64,000 nucleotides of DNA from CAVRIA01 sp963721115 (GCA_963721115.1 CAVRIA010000006.1:496001-560000), one strand, 5' to 3'. Shown: positions 38,092 through 47,111, numbered from the stretch's first letter. Program-made: numbers and translations. Notes: generated by a model not told the origin, from the letters alone.

Positions 38092-38853
38092 GTGAGCGGA
38101 TCCCAGAGGAGTCTCGCGATCGTTCTCCGATGGAGGTCGTATGGGGAGAGCGACAAGATCGTAACATTCCTGACGCAGGACTTCGGCAAGCTCACCGGGA
38201 TTGCCAAGGGGGCCAAGAACTCCAAGCGCCGCTTCGCCAACTCGCTCGACCCCCTGGCGCGGGTTCGGGTTTATTTTCGCCAGCGGCCGCAAGCGACGCT
38301 GGCCTTCCTGGAGAGCTGCGAGCTCCTGGCTGCTCCCGTCGCCCTCGTCCAGCCAGCCCGCTTCGCGTACGCGAGCTACCTGCTCGAGCTCTCCGATCAG
38401 CTCACGGTGGAGGGCCAGCCGGTTTCGGACTTGTACACGCTGCTCGAGGAGGCCCTGTTGGAGCTCGAGCAGGGGCCGGCCACCGGGGCGTTCCTGCGCG
38501 GCTTCGAGCTCAAGCTGCTGGGGCGAGCGGGGTTCGATCCGCGGCTCGAATCTTGTGCCCGCTGCGAGCGACTCTTCGTGCCGGCGCGGCGCGCCTATCT
38601 CAACGTCGGTCACGGCACGCTGTGGTGTTCGGACTGTCGAGGAGACGGGGCGGGATCGATCGAGGTTGGCGAGGAGGTGCTCCGGCGTCTGACTCGTTTG
38701 AAGGAGCTGCCGCTCTCCGAATGCCGGCGACAGTCCCTCGGGGGCTCCGCCGCCGAGGCCGCCCAGGTGACCGGACGCTTGCTCGACCTCTATCTCAATC
38801 GCCCAATGCGTTCGACCAAGCTGATCGGTCGGTTGGCCGGCGAGATCACCTGA
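38092..38853 (+). CDS. recO: RecO, recombination mediator
   Basis: 253 residues, GTG start. N-terminal OB-fold (AIVLRWRSYGESDKIVTFLTQDFGKLTGIAKGAKNSKRRF in part: YGESDKIVTFLTQDFG) followed by the helical domain and a zinc finger CARCERLFVPARRAYL to CSDCRG. These match RecO, which loads RecA on SSB-coated DNA with RecR/RecF. Basic residues near the OB-fold (KGAKNSKRRF) are the usual DNA-binding patch. Divergent from grpE; glyS follows after 75 bases. Confidence 0.93.
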   Translation: MSGSQRSLAIVLRWRSYGESDKIVTFLTQDFGKLTGIAKGAKNSKRRFANSLDPLARVRVYFRQRPQATLAFLESCELLAAPVALVQPARFAYASYLLELSDQLTVEGQPVSDLYTLLEEALLELEQGPATGAFLRGFELKLLGRAGFDPRLESCARCERLFVPARRAYLNVGHGTLWCSDCRGDGAGSIEVGEEVLRRLTRLKELPLSECRRQSLGGSAAEAAQVTGRLLDLYLNRPMRSTKLIGRLAGEIT

Positions 38854-38928
38854 TCGATCCGCGAGCCCCACCAGAGGCAAATTTGCTGCCGCCCCGGACA
38901 TCGTGCTAGGTGCGTTCTCTTCGCCGCC

Positions 38929-40278
38929 ATGAATCACAAAACGAACGTGACGATGGAGAAGGTCGTGAATCTCGCCAAGCGGCGCGGGTTCACCTTTCAA
39001 TCGAGTGAAATCTACGGTGGCCTGGCCAGTTGTTGGGACTATGGGCCGCTCGGGGTCGAGCTCAAGCGCAACGTCAAGAGTGCCTGGTGGCAGGACATGG
39101 TGCAGATGCGAACCGACGTGGTCGGGATCGACTGCGCCATCTTGATGCATCCCCGGGTCTGGGAGGCGTCGGGGCACATAGAGGGGTTCACGGACCCCTT
39201 GGTGGACTGCCGGGAGTGCAAGGCCCGTTTTCGAGCCGATCACTTGGACGCCGTTCAGTGCCCGCTGAAGCCGAGCAAACATCCGGGCGAGTTCGAAAAG
39301 TGCGATCTCACCGAATCGCGCCAGTTCAATCTGATGTTCAAGACGTTCATGGGACCCGTCGAGGACACGGCCAGCACGGTCTTCATGCGGCCGGAGACCG
39401 CTCAGGGCATCTTCGTCAACTTCCAGAACGTCCTCACGACCGGCCGCCACAAGATCCCTTTCGGCATCGCCCAGATCGGCAAATCCTTCCGCAACGAGAT
39501 CACCCCGGGCAACTTCCTGTTTCGCACGCGCGAGTTCGAGCAGATGGAGATGGAGTTCTTCGTCAAGCCCGGCGACGACGACCGCTGGCACGAGTACTGG
39601 ACGCACGAGCGGCTGAGCTGGTACCGCGCCTACGGGATTCGGGAGGAAAACCTGCGCCTGCGGCCGCACCCTCCGGACGAGCTGGCGCACTACGCCAAGG
39701 GATGCTCGGACGTCGAGTATCAGTTCCCCTTCGGCTGGTCCGAGCTGGAGGGCATCGCCAACCGGACGGACTTCGACCTGCGCCGCCACTCGGAGTTCAG
39801 CGGAAAGGACCTGCGCTTCTTCGACGAGGAGGCGCGCGAGCATTATCTGCCATACGTGATCGAGCCGGCGGCGGGAGCGGATCGCGCCACCTTGGCCTTT
39901 CTCGTCGATGCGTATGACGAGGACATCGCCGACGGCGAGCCGCGCGCCGTGCTGCGCTTCCATCCCAAGCTGGCGCCGATGAAGGCGGCGGTGTTTCCCC
40001 TGATGCGCAAGGAGGGACAGCCGGAGCGGGCGCAGGCAGTATACGATCTGCTGCGGCCGCATTTCCCCGTGCAGTACGACCAGGCGGGTTCGATCGGCCG
40101 GCGCTACCGGCGACAGGACGAGATCGGAACCCCCAACGGCATCACGATCGATCATCAAACCATGCAGGACGACACGGTGACCCTACGCGACCGGGACTCG
40201 ATGGAACAGGTGCGCGTGCCGATCGACCATCTGGTCGACGAGCTGCGTCGGCGCATCGAATCGCCGAGGTCGAGGTGA
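38929..40278 (+). CDS. glyS: Glycyl-tRNA synthetase, single-chain (eukaryote/archaea-like) type
   Basis: 449 residues. Class II synthetase motifs: VNLAKRRGFTFQSSEIYGGLASCWDYGPLG start (key: SSEIYGG), motif 1 region WWQDMVQM, RPETAQGIFVNFQNV, motif 2 GKSFRNEITPGNFLFRTREFEQMEMEFF (key: RTREFEQMEMEFF), motif 3 with the IDHQTMQDDTVTLRDRDSM end. A C-rich insertion (DCRECKARF, VQCPLK) probably binds zinc. This is the alpha2 GlyRS form rather than the alpha2beta2 GlyQ/GlyS pair of most proteobacteria. The stop overlaps a possible GTG start of ppdK. Confidence 0.95.
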   Translation: MNHKTNVTMEKVVNLAKRRGFTFQSSEIYGGLASCWDYGPLGVELKRNVKSAWWQDMVQMRTDVVGIDCAILMHPRVWEASGHIEGFTDPLVDCRECKARFRADHLDAVQCPLKPSKHPGEFEKCDLTESRQFNLMFKTFMGPVEDTASTVFMRPETAQGIFVNFQNVLTTGRHKIPFGIAQIGKSFRNEITPGNFLFRTREFEQMEMEFFVKPGDDDRWHEYWTHERLSWYRAYGIREENLRLRPHPPDELAHYAKGCSDVEYQFPFGWSELEGIANRTDFDLRRHSEFSGKDLRFFDEEAREHYLPYVIEPAAGADRATLAFLVDAYDEDIADGEPRAVLRFHPKLAPMKAAVFPLMRKEGQPERAQAVYDLLRPHFPVQYDQAGSIGRRYRRQDEIGTPNGITIDHQTMQDDTVTLRDRDSMEQVRVPIDHLVDELRRRIESPRSR

Positions 40279-40283
40279 AGAGA

Positions 40284-43139
40284 ATGGCAGTACGGAAGAA
40301 GAGCACGCGCAAGCAATCCCCCCGCACGACGAAGGCGCCCAAGGCCAAGGCCGTGCGCAAACCCGCCAAGGCGAGCCGCAGGGCGAAGAGCGGCGGGGGC
40401 GCGAAGGCGGTGGGGAAGAAGGGTGCCCGGCCGGTCTATTTTTTCGGAGGCGGTCGCGCCGAGGGGCGCGCCGCGATGAAGAATCTCCTCGGCGGCAAGG
40501 GGGCGAATCTGGCGGAGATGGCCGGTCTGGGGCTTCCGGTGCCGCCGGGGTTCACCATCACCACCGAAGTGTGCACCTACGTGACGCAGCACGGTGGCCG
40601 GTACCCGGCCGGGCTGCGCGCCGCGGTGCAGCGCAATCTGGAGCGGGTGGAAGGGGTGATGGAGCGGCGCTTCGGCAACCCCGATCGCCCCTTGCTCGTG
40701 TCGGTGCGCTCGGGCGCCCGCACCTCGATGCCGGGCATGATGGACACGGTCCTGAATCTCGGTCTCAACGCCCGCACCGTGGAGGGCTTGATCCGGGAGT
40801 CGGGGAGCGAGCGCTTCGGCTACGATTGCTACCGGCGTTTCATCCAGATGTTCGGTGACGTGGTCCTCGGCCTGAAACCGGTCTCCAAGACCGAGGCGGA
40901 TCCGTTCGAGGAAATCATCGAGCAGGTGAAACAATCGCGCGGCGTCGAGCTCGATACGCAGCTCACTGCCGAGGATCTGAGCCGGCTCGCCGACGAGTTC
41001 AAGCTGCTGATCAAGCGACGTCTCGACATCGAGTTCCCCGAGGATCCGATGGAGCAGCTCTGGGCTGCCATCGGCGCTGTTTTCGGCTCATGGAACAACC
41101 CGCGCGCCATCACGTATCGGAAGCTCAATCGCATTCCCGACGAGTGGGGTACGGCGGTCAATGTACAGGCGATGGTGTTCGGCAATCTCGGCGACGATTG
41201 CGCGACCGGGGTCGCCTTCACTCGCAACCCGGCGACCGGCGAGAAGGCGATGTACGGGGAGTTTCTCGTCAACGCCCAAGGCGAGGACGTGGTCGCCGGA
41301 ATCCGCACTCCGCAGCAGGTGACGCGTTCGGCCTCCGTGCGACAGGCCGCGGAGCTCGGTGTGTCCGAGGATGTACGGTGCGAGCGCTTCCCCTCTATGG
41401 AGGAGGAGATGCCCGAGTGTTATCGCCAGCTTCGGCGCATCGCACGCCAGCTCGAGCAGCACTACCGCGACATGCAGGACCTCGAGTTCACCATCGAGCG
41501 CGGACGGCTGTGGATGCTACAGACGCGCAACGGCAAACGGACGGCTGCTGCGGCCATCAAGACCGCCGTGGACATGGTCAAAGAGAAGCTCATCGACAAA
41601 GCGACCGCCGTTCTGCGTGTCGAGCCGGGCCAGCTCGATCAGTTGCTGCATCCGCAGCTCGATCCGAATGCGCATCGGGACCTGCTCGGCAAGGGACTGC
41701 CGGCCTCGCCCGGTGCCGTCGCCGGCGAGATCGTCTTCTCGGCCGACGATGCGGTCACCGAAGCCGGAGCGGGCAAGAAGGTCGTCCTCGTACGCGTCGA
41801 AACCTCGCCCGAGGACATTCACGGCATGCACGTCGCCGAGGGTATTCTGACGGCGCGCGGCGGCATGACCTCGCACGCGGCCGTCGTGGCACGCGGCATG
41901 GGAAAGTGCTGCGTCGCCGGATGCGGAGATCTGAGGGTCGATTATGGGGCAGGGGAGTGTCGCCTCGGGGGCCGAACGCTGAAGCGGGGCGACTGGATCA
42001 CTCTCGACGGCGCGACCGGCGAGGTCTTCGCCGGTCGCGTGTCGACCACGCCTCCCCGTCTCGGCAAGGACTTCAGCGCGTTCATGAAATGGGCGGACGA
42101 GTTCAGGCGGCTCCGCGTGCGCGCCAACGCGGACACCCCGCACGACGCCGAGGTGGCGCGCGGGTTCGGCGCCGAGGGCATCGGTCTGTGCCGAACCGAG
42201 CACATGTTCTTCGAGAGCGATCGGATCGATGCCGTGCGCGAGATGATTCTCGCGTCCGACCGCGCCGGCCGGGAACGCGCGCTCGCCAAGATCCTGCCCA
42301 TGCAGAAGACGGATTTCCGGGCCATCTTGCACGTCATGTCGGGGCTCCCGGTGACCATCCGCCTCCTCGACCCGCCGCTGCACGAGTTCCTTCCGCCGCG
42401 CGACGAGCTGCCGGCCCTGGCCGAGCGACTCGGCGTCGAGGAGAGCGAGCTGCGCAAGGCGTACGACGCGCTGCACGAGTCGAACCCGATGCTCGGTCAC
42501 CGCGGCTGCCGACTCGCCATCACCTTTCCGGAGATCTACGCCATGCAGGTGAAGGCCATCATCGAGGCGACCTGCGAGCTGCGACGGGAGGGGGTCAAGG
42601 TGGAACCCGAGATCATGATCCCCCTGGTCGGCCACGTGCGCGAGCTCGAGATACTGCGTCGAGAAACGCTCGCTGCGGTCGAGGAAGCTTCATCGCGTTA
42701 CGGCCAGAAGACTCACGTGCTGGTGGGTACCATGATCGAGCTGCCGCGTGCGGCGCTGACGGCGGATCAGATCGCGGTCCAAGCCGATTTCTTCTCCTTC
42801 GGGACCAACGACCTGACCCAGACCGTGTTCGGCCTCAGCCGAGACGATGCCGGTCGCTTCCTGCCTGCCTACGTGGAACGCGGGATCCTTCCGGTCGATC
42901 CGTTCGTTTCGCTGGATCAGGCCGGTGTCGGGCAGTTGGTCGAGATCGGCGTCGAGCGCGGTCGGTCGGCGCGAAAGGGGCTCAAGGTGGGAATCTGCGG
43001 GGAGCACGGCGGCGATCCGGACTCGGTGATGTTCTGCCATCGAGTCGGGCTGGACTACGTGTCGTGCTCGCCCTTCCGGGTGCCCGTCGCCCGCCTGGCC
43101 GCCGCACACGCGGCACTGGGCGCGGCACGATCGGCGTAG
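40284..43139 (+). CDS. ppdK: Pyruvate, phosphate dikinase with lysine-rich N-terminal extension
   Basis: 951 residues from the ATG at 40284 (a GTG at 40275 overlapping the glyS stop would add three). Residues 1-48 are a Lys/Arg/Ala-rich tail absent from ordinary PPDK. The rest is canonical: YFFGGGRAEGRAAMKNLLGGKGANLAEM (key: LLGGKGANLAEM), VSVRSGARTSMPGMMDTVLNLG region, phospho-carrier His531 in GGMTSHAAVVARGMGKCCV, and the PEP/pyruvate barrel ending FSFGTNDLTQTVFGLSRDD and KVGICGEHGGDP with the catalytic Cys. Reversibly converts pyruvate, ATP and Pi to PEP, AMP and PPi, for gluconeogenesis or PPi-linked glycolysis. Cytoplasmic. Confidence 0.95.
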   Translation: MAVRKKSTRKQSPRTTKAPKAKAVRKPAKASRRAKSGGGAKAVGKKGARPVYFFGGGRAEGRAAMKNLLGGKGANLAEMAGLGLPVPPGFTITTEVCTYVTQHGGRYPAGLRAAVQRNLERVEGVMERRFGNPDRPLLVSVRSGARTSMPGMMDTVLNLGLNARTVEGLIRESGSERFGYDCYRRFIQMFGDVVLGLKPVSKTEADPFEEIIEQVKQSRGVELDTQLTAEDLSRLADEFKLLIKRRLDIEFPEDPMEQLWAAIGAVFGSWNNPRAITYRKLNRIPDEWGTAVNVQAMVFGNLGDDCATGVAFTRNPATGEKAMYGEFLVNAQGEDVVAGIRTPQQVTRSASVRQAAELGVSEDVRCERFPSMEEEMPECYRQLRRIARQLEQHYRDMQDLEFTIERGRLWMLQTRNGKRTAAAAIKTAVDMVKEKLIDKATAVLRVEPGQLDQLLHPQLDPNAHRDLLGKGLPASPGAVAGEIVFSADDAVTEAGAGKKVVLVRVETSPEDIHGMHVAEGILTARGGMTSHAAVVARGMGKCCVAGCGDLRVDYGAGECRLGGRTLKRGDWITLDGATGEVFAGRVSTTPPRLGKDFSAFMKWADEFRRLRVRANADTPHDAEVARGFGAEGIGLCRTEHMFFESDRIDAVREMILASDRAGRERALAKILPMQKTDFRAILHVMSGLPVTIRLLDPPLHEFLPPRDELPALAERLGVEESELRKAYDALHESNPMLGHRGCRLAITFPEIYAMQVKAIIEATCELRREGVKVEPEIMIPLVGHVRELEILRRETLAAVEEASSRYGQKTHVLVGTMIELPRAALTADQIAVQADFFSFGTNDLTQTVFGLSRDDAGRFLPAYVERGILPVDPFVSLDQAGVGQLVEIGVERGRSARKGLKVGICGEHGGDPDSVMFCHRVGLDYVSCSPFRVPVARLAAAHAALGAARSA

Positions 43140-43200
43140 GAAGTCGGCTCGAGAGGCGGAGAGCCGGCCGGTGCCGGCACCGCGCTCGCCCGCGGGCGGA

Positions 43201-44052
43201 GTGACAATCACCGGGGGCACCAAGGTCGTCGGTATCTTCGGCGATCCGGTCGAGCACAGCCGCTCGCCCGCGATGCACAACGCCGCCTTCAGGGCGCTGG
43301 GGTTGGACTACGTCTACGTGCCCTTCCGTGTCGCCGCCCCGGACTTGCGCGTCGCCGTCGCCGCTGTGCGGGCTCTGCGGTTGATCGGCGCGAACCTCAC
43401 CGTTCCCCACAAGGAGCGCGTGCTGGCTCTGCTCGACTCGCTGAGCCCGCGGGCGGAGCGGATCGGGGCGGTGAATACGATCGTCAACCGCGAGGATCAT
43501 TTGTTCGGCGACAATACGGACGCGGTGGGATTCCTCCGCGCCGTGCGCGGCGCCGGCGTTCGCCCGAAGTCGGCGAAGACGATCGTGGTCGGCGCCGGCG
43601 GGGCGGCGCGCAGCATCGTGGTGGCGCTGGCGGAAGCCGGCGCCGCTGCGGTCCACGTCGTGAATCGGAGTCCCCCGCGGGCGCGAAGGCTGGCGCGGTC
43701 GGTACGGAGCGAGGATACCGTGGTCGAGGTGGCCGGACTCGACGCCATGGCGGACGCCGCGTTCCTGGCCGATACCGCGCTCGTCGTGAACACGACCCCG
43801 CTCGGTTGGAAGGGCGAGCGGTTTCCGGAAATCGCCTACCAGGCCACTCGGCCGAGTTGCCTCTTCTGCGACCTGGTGTACGGAATACCGACCGATTTTC
43901 TGCGCCGCGCCCGGCGCGCCAGGCGCCGGGTCATGGACGGCAGCGAAATGCTCCTTCACCAGGGGGCGTCCGCTTTCTCTCTGTGGACCGGCCGCTCGGC
44001 GCCCCTTTCGGTGATGCGCGCGGCGCTGCGCTCCCCCAAAATCTCGAATTGA
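43201..44052 (+). CDS. aroE: Shikimate dehydrogenase
   Basis: 283 residues from the GTG at 43201, which matches the family start (TITGGTKVVGIFGDPVEHS). A GTG at 43171 would add 10 residues; neither has a strong ribosome site. Shikimate-binding SRSPAMHNAAF, catalytic Lys/Asp in ANLTVPHKERV and GDNTDAVGF, NADP-binding GAGGAARS and NRSPPRARRLA, and the C-terminal GASAFSLWTG are all present. Reduces 3-dehydroshikimate in aromatic amino-acid synthesis. Its stop codon lies inside the -35 box of the pilB promoter, so pilB need not depend on aroE transcription. Confidence 0.92.
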   Translation: MTITGGTKVVGIFGDPVEHSRSPAMHNAAFRALGLDYVYVPFRVAAPDLRVAVAAVRALRLIGANLTVPHKERVLALLDSLSPRAERIGAVNTIVNREDHLFGDNTDAVGFLRAVRGAGVRPKSAKTIVVGAGGAARSIVVALAEAGAAAVHVVNRSPPRARRLARSVRSEDTVVEVAGLDAMADAAFLADTALVVNTTPLGWKGERFPEIAYQATRPSCLFCDLVYGIPTDFLRRARRARRRVMDGSEMLLHQGASAFSLWTGRSAPLSVMRAALRSPKISN

Positions 44053-44077
44053 CAAGATGGGTTGCCGCCGGTAGCTT
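44049..44077 (+). promoter_or_regulatory. pilB promoter, sigma-70 type
   Basis: TTGACA (44049-44054), 17 bases, TAGCTT (44072-44077). The hexamers and spacing are identical to those of the grpE promoter at 38034-38062, suggesting a shared housekeeping sigma factor. The predicted transcript start is about 35 bases before the pilB ATG. Confidence 0.6.
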
Positions 44078-44102
44078 CCCATCCCAGCCGGCGCGGCGCC
44101 AT

Positions 44103-44117
44103 GTTAGATGGTCTAAC
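44103..44117. repeat. Inverted repeat replacing the pilB ribosome site
   Basis: GTTAGA-TGG-TCTAAC is a perfect 6-bp inverted repeat ending three bases before the pilB ATG (44121). No AGGAGG-like sequence precedes the ATG. The repeat could fold at the translation start or serve as an operator. Confidence 0.55.
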
Positions 44118-44120
44118 GAA

Positions 44121-45815
44121 ATGAGCACTCGATTAGGAGAATTACTAGTCAAGCGCGGGCTGATCAGCCCACCGCAGCTCGAGAAGGCCATCCAGCTGGA
44201 GGCGGAGGAATCGGCGGCTCTCAGCACCGCCCTGGTGAAGCTCAACCTCTTCAGCGACGCGGATCTCACCGCGTTTTTGCAGAAGGAGTACCGGCTTCCG
44301 CTGGTCGACCCGGCGGCGATGGAGATTCCGCCCGAGGTCATCCGTCTCATTCCCGTGACCCTGGTGCGCCGCCATCACCTCCTCCCGATCAGCCTGACGG
44401 GGTCGACCCTGACCCTGGCCATGTCGGACCCCTCCAACCTCGTAGCCATCAACGAGGTGAAGTTCCTGACCGGTTACGACGTCAAGGTCGCGGTTGCCGC
44501 GACCAGCTCCGTGACCGCGGCCATCCAGCAACTCTACGTGGAGGGGGCCGACTATCACGAGGTCCTGGCCCAGGTCGAGAACGAAGACGTCGAGCTGGTC
44601 CGCGAGGAGGAGGAGGTCGACGTCAAGGAGCTCGAGCGCGCCACGGAGGATGCGCCGGTGGTCCGCCTCGTCAACGCAGTGCTGACCAGCGCCATCAAGC
44701 GGCGGGCGAGCGACGTCCATCTCGAGCCCTTCGAGAAGATGTTCCGCGTGCGCTACCGCGTCGACGGCGTGCTCGAAGAGATCATGAAGCCGCCGCTCAA
44801 GCTCAAGAACGCGATCACCTCGCGCATCAAGGTCATGGCGAGCCTCGACATCGCGGAGCGGCGCTTGCCGCAGGACGGGCGCATCAAGCTCAAGTTCGGT
44901 CTTGGACAGGACATGGATTTTCGCGTCTCCGTCCTGCCGACGATCTTCGGCGAGAAGATCGTGCTGCGCCTCCTCGACAAGTCCAATCTGCAGCTGGACA
45001 TGACCAAGCTGGGCTTCGAAGAGAACGCCCTGAAGGACTTCAAGGATTCGATCAACAAGCCCTTCGGCATGGTGCTGGTCACCGGCCCGACGGGGAGCGG
45101 CAAGACCACGACCCTCTATTCGGCGCTGTCCGAGCTCAACAAGATCTCGTCGAACATCTCGACCGCCGAGGATCCGGTCGAGTTCAACCTGGTCGGCATC
45201 AATCAGGTGCAGATCAACGAGGACATCGGCCTCAATTTCGCGAACGCGTTGCGCTCGTTCCTGCGCCAGGACCCGGACATCATCATGGTCGGTGAGGTGC
45301 GCGATTTCGAGACCGCGGAGATCGCCATCAAGGCGGCGCTCACCGGCCATCTGGTCTTGAGCACGCTACACACCAACGACGCGCCGTCGACGATCAACCG
45401 CCTGTTGAACATGGGCGTCGAGCCTTTCCTGGTTGCCTCTTCCGTCAACGTGGTTCTGGCGCAACGGCTCGCGCGGCTGATCTGCAGCAGTTGCCGGGAG
45501 CCCGTCGAGGTGCCGCCACTGGCGCTGATCGAGCTCGGGGTGAGCCGCGAGGAGGCGCAGGGCTTTCCCTGCTTCCGCGGCGCGGGTTGCCCGCAGTGCG
45601 GAGGATCGGGCTACCGGGGCCGAATCGCGCTCTACGAAGTGATGCCGGTGAGCGAGGAGATCCGAGAGCTCATTCTGGGTGGCGCCTCCGCCAACGAGAT
45701 CAAGAGGACGGCCTGCACTCTGGGGATGAAGACCCTGCGCCAGAGCGGCCTGACCAAGCTCAAGGCGGGCATGACGACGATCGAAGAGCTCCTCCGCGTC
45801 ACCATGGCGGACTGA
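44121..45815 (+). CDS. pilB: PilB, type IV pilus extension ATPase
   Basis: 564 residues. N-terminal MshEN/GspE_N domain (RLGELLVKRGLISPPQLEKA, VIRLIPVTLVRRHHLLPI), linker with an acidic run, then the secretion ATPase: SDVHLEPFEKMFRVRYRVDG, Walker A GPTGSGKTTTL (Lys328), the Asp box ISTAEDPVEFNL, Walker B DIIMVGEVRDFETAEIAI, His box LSTLHTNDA, and the zinc-binding CSSCREP to CPQCGGSGYRGR. Powers pilin polymerisation from the inner-membrane PilC platform. Start ATG placed by homology; an upstream in-frame extension through aroE is spurious. pilT follows immediately. Confidence 0.95.
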   Translation: MSTRLGELLVKRGLISPPQLEKAIQLEAEESAALSTALVKLNLFSDADLTAFLQKEYRLPLVDPAAMEIPPEVIRLIPVTLVRRHHLLPISLTGSTLTLAMSDPSNLVAINEVKFLTGYDVKVAVAATSSVTAAIQQLYVEGADYHEVLAQVENEDVELVREEEEVDVKELERATEDAPVVRLVNAVLTSAIKRRASDVHLEPFEKMFRVRYRVDGVLEEIMKPPLKLKNAITSRIKVMASLDIAERRLPQDGRIKLKFGLGQDMDFRVSVLPTIFGEKIVLRLLDKSNLQLDMTKLGFEENALKDFKDSINKPFGMVLVTGPTGSGKTTTLYSALSELNKISSNISTAEDPVEFNLVGINQVQINEDIGLNFANALRSFLRQDPDIIMVGEVRDFETAEIAIKAALTGHLVLSTLHTNDAPSTINRLLNMGVEPFLVASSVNVVLAQRLARLICSSCREPVEVPPLALIELGVSREEAQGFPCFRGAGCPQCGGSGYRGRIALYEVMPVSEEIRELILGGASANEIKRTACTLGMKTLRQSGLTKLKAGMTTIEELLRVTMAD

Positions 45816-45908
45816 TCCGGGGCGGCATGGACGACCAGGAGGCGAACGCAGCGGCGGCGCGAGGGATCGATTCCCGGGGCGCCGACGATTCAGGATTTCC
45901 TCCGCCTC

Positions 45909-46961
45909 TTGATGGAGCAGAACGGAAGCGACCTGCACATCACGACCGACAGCCCTCCGATCATGCGCTTGAACGGCGTCCTCAAGCCGATGCCCTTTCC
46001 GCCGCTGTCGGGAACCGACACGAAAACCCTCTGTTACAGCGTCTTGACCGAGACGCAGAAGCACCGCTTCGAGGAGGAGCAGGAGCTCGACTTCTCCTTC
46101 GGCATCCGCGGCCTGAGCCGCTTCCGCGGGAACCTCTTCCAGCAGCGCGGCGCGGTGAGCGCCGCGTTCCGCGTCGTACCCTACTCGGCGCGGCCGCTCG
46201 CCGAGCTGGGGCTGCCCCCGATCGTCGGAGAGCTGACCAAGCTACCGCGCGGCCTCGTCCTGGTCACCGGACCGACCGGCAGCGGGAAATCGACCACGCT
46301 GGCGGCGATGGTCGACAAGATCAACCGCGAGCGCCGCGAGCACATCATGACTCTCGAGGACCCGATCGAGTTCGTCCACCAGCACCGCGGCTGCATCGTC
46401 AATCAGCGCGAGGTGTACGCCGATACGCACAGCTTCGGCGACGCGCTCAAGCACGTGTTGCGTCAAGATCCCGACGTCGTGCTCATCGGCGAGATGCGCG
46501 ACCTGGAAACGGTCAGCGCCGCCCTGACGGTGGCCGAGACCGGACATCTCGTTCTCTCCACACTGCACACCAACTCGGCGGTGCAGACGATCAACCGGAT
46601 CATCGACATTTTCCCCGAGCAGCAGCAGCCGCAGGTGCGGGCGCAGCTCTCCCTGATCCTGCAGGCGGTCATCTCGCAGCAGCTCATTCCGCGACAGGAC
46701 GGACGCGGGCGGGTGCTGGTGGTCGAGATCATGATTCCGAACCCCGCCATTCGCAACCTCATCCGCGAAGCCAAGATCCACCAGATCTACTCGCAGCTGC
46801 AGGTGGGACAGATCAAGTTCGGCATGCAGACGATGACGCAGTCCCTCCTCGATCTCTACACCCGTCATCTCATCTCCTACGAAGAGACGATGGGACACGC
46901 AACGGAGCCCGACGAGCTGCGCGCGATGATCGGTGCTCCCCCCTCCCGCGCTCATCGATAG
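45909..46961 (+). CDS. pilT: PilT, type IV pilus retraction ATPase (5' end apparently frameshifted)
   Basis: 350 residues as readable from a TTG at 45909. GSDLHITTDSPPIMRLNG, Walker A GPTGSGKSTTL, TLEDPIEFVHQH, Walker B VVLIGEMRDLET, LSTLHTNSAVQTINRIIDIFP and the PilT-specific AIRNLIREAKIHQIYS are intact. The conserved N-terminus PTIQDFLRLLMEQ extends upstream of the TTG, but no start codon exists in that frame after the pilB stop. An ATG at 45827 (GGGG upstream) is in the -1-shifted frame; removing one base from the CCCGGGG run (45873-45879) would join it smoothly. So the true gene is probably 45827-46961 with a one-base insertion. Depolymerises pili. Confidence 0.9.
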   Translation: MMEQNGSDLHITTDSPPIMRLNGVLKPMPFPPLSGTDTKTLCYSVLTETQKHRFEEEQELDFSFGIRGLSRFRGNLFQQRGAVSAAFRVVPYSARPLAELGLPPIVGELTKLPRGLVLVTGPTGSGKSTTLAAMVDKINRERREHIMTLEDPIEFVHQHRGCIVNQREVYADTHSFGDALKHVLRQDPDVVLIGEMRDLETVSAALTVAETGHLVLSTLHTNSAVQTINRIIDIFPEQQQPQVRAQLSLILQAVISQQLIPRQDGRGRVLVVEIMIPNPAIRNLIREAKIHQIYSQLQVGQIKFGMQTMTQSLLDLYTRHLISYEETMGHATEPDELRAMIGAPPSRAHR

Positions 46962-47084
46962 ATCTCGTCTGGCCGACGCCCCGCGGGCGTACCAGGGCCG
47001 CCCTCACGATGGGGAGTGGCACGTCACGACGAGCCTCGCCACGATCCGGGGCCCTCGCCTACCGGCGTTAGCTCAATTATTCTA

Positions 47085-47111
47085 TTGACAAACTAGCTAC
47101 AAGTTTAGTAT
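47085..47111 (+). promoter_or_regulatory. Possible sigma-70-type element upstream of pilC
   Basis: TTGACA (47085-47090) followed after 15 bases by TAGTAT (47106-47111), within an A+T-rich island (about 47070-47120) that stands out in this G+C-rich sequence. Spacing is short. It may supply basal transcription ahead of the sigma-54-type promoter. The gap 46962-47299 holds this, the sigma-54 site and no gene. Confidence 0.35.

Noticed and set aside
44040..44120. Sigma-54 promoter for pilB
   Set aside because: No GG-N10-GC pair with TGGC/TTGC context was found; a TTGACA-N17-TAGCTT sigma-70-type site fits better.
46976..46990. Terminator after pilT
   Set aside because: ACGCCC-CGC-GGGCGT is only a 6-bp stem with a 3-base loop and no T-run.
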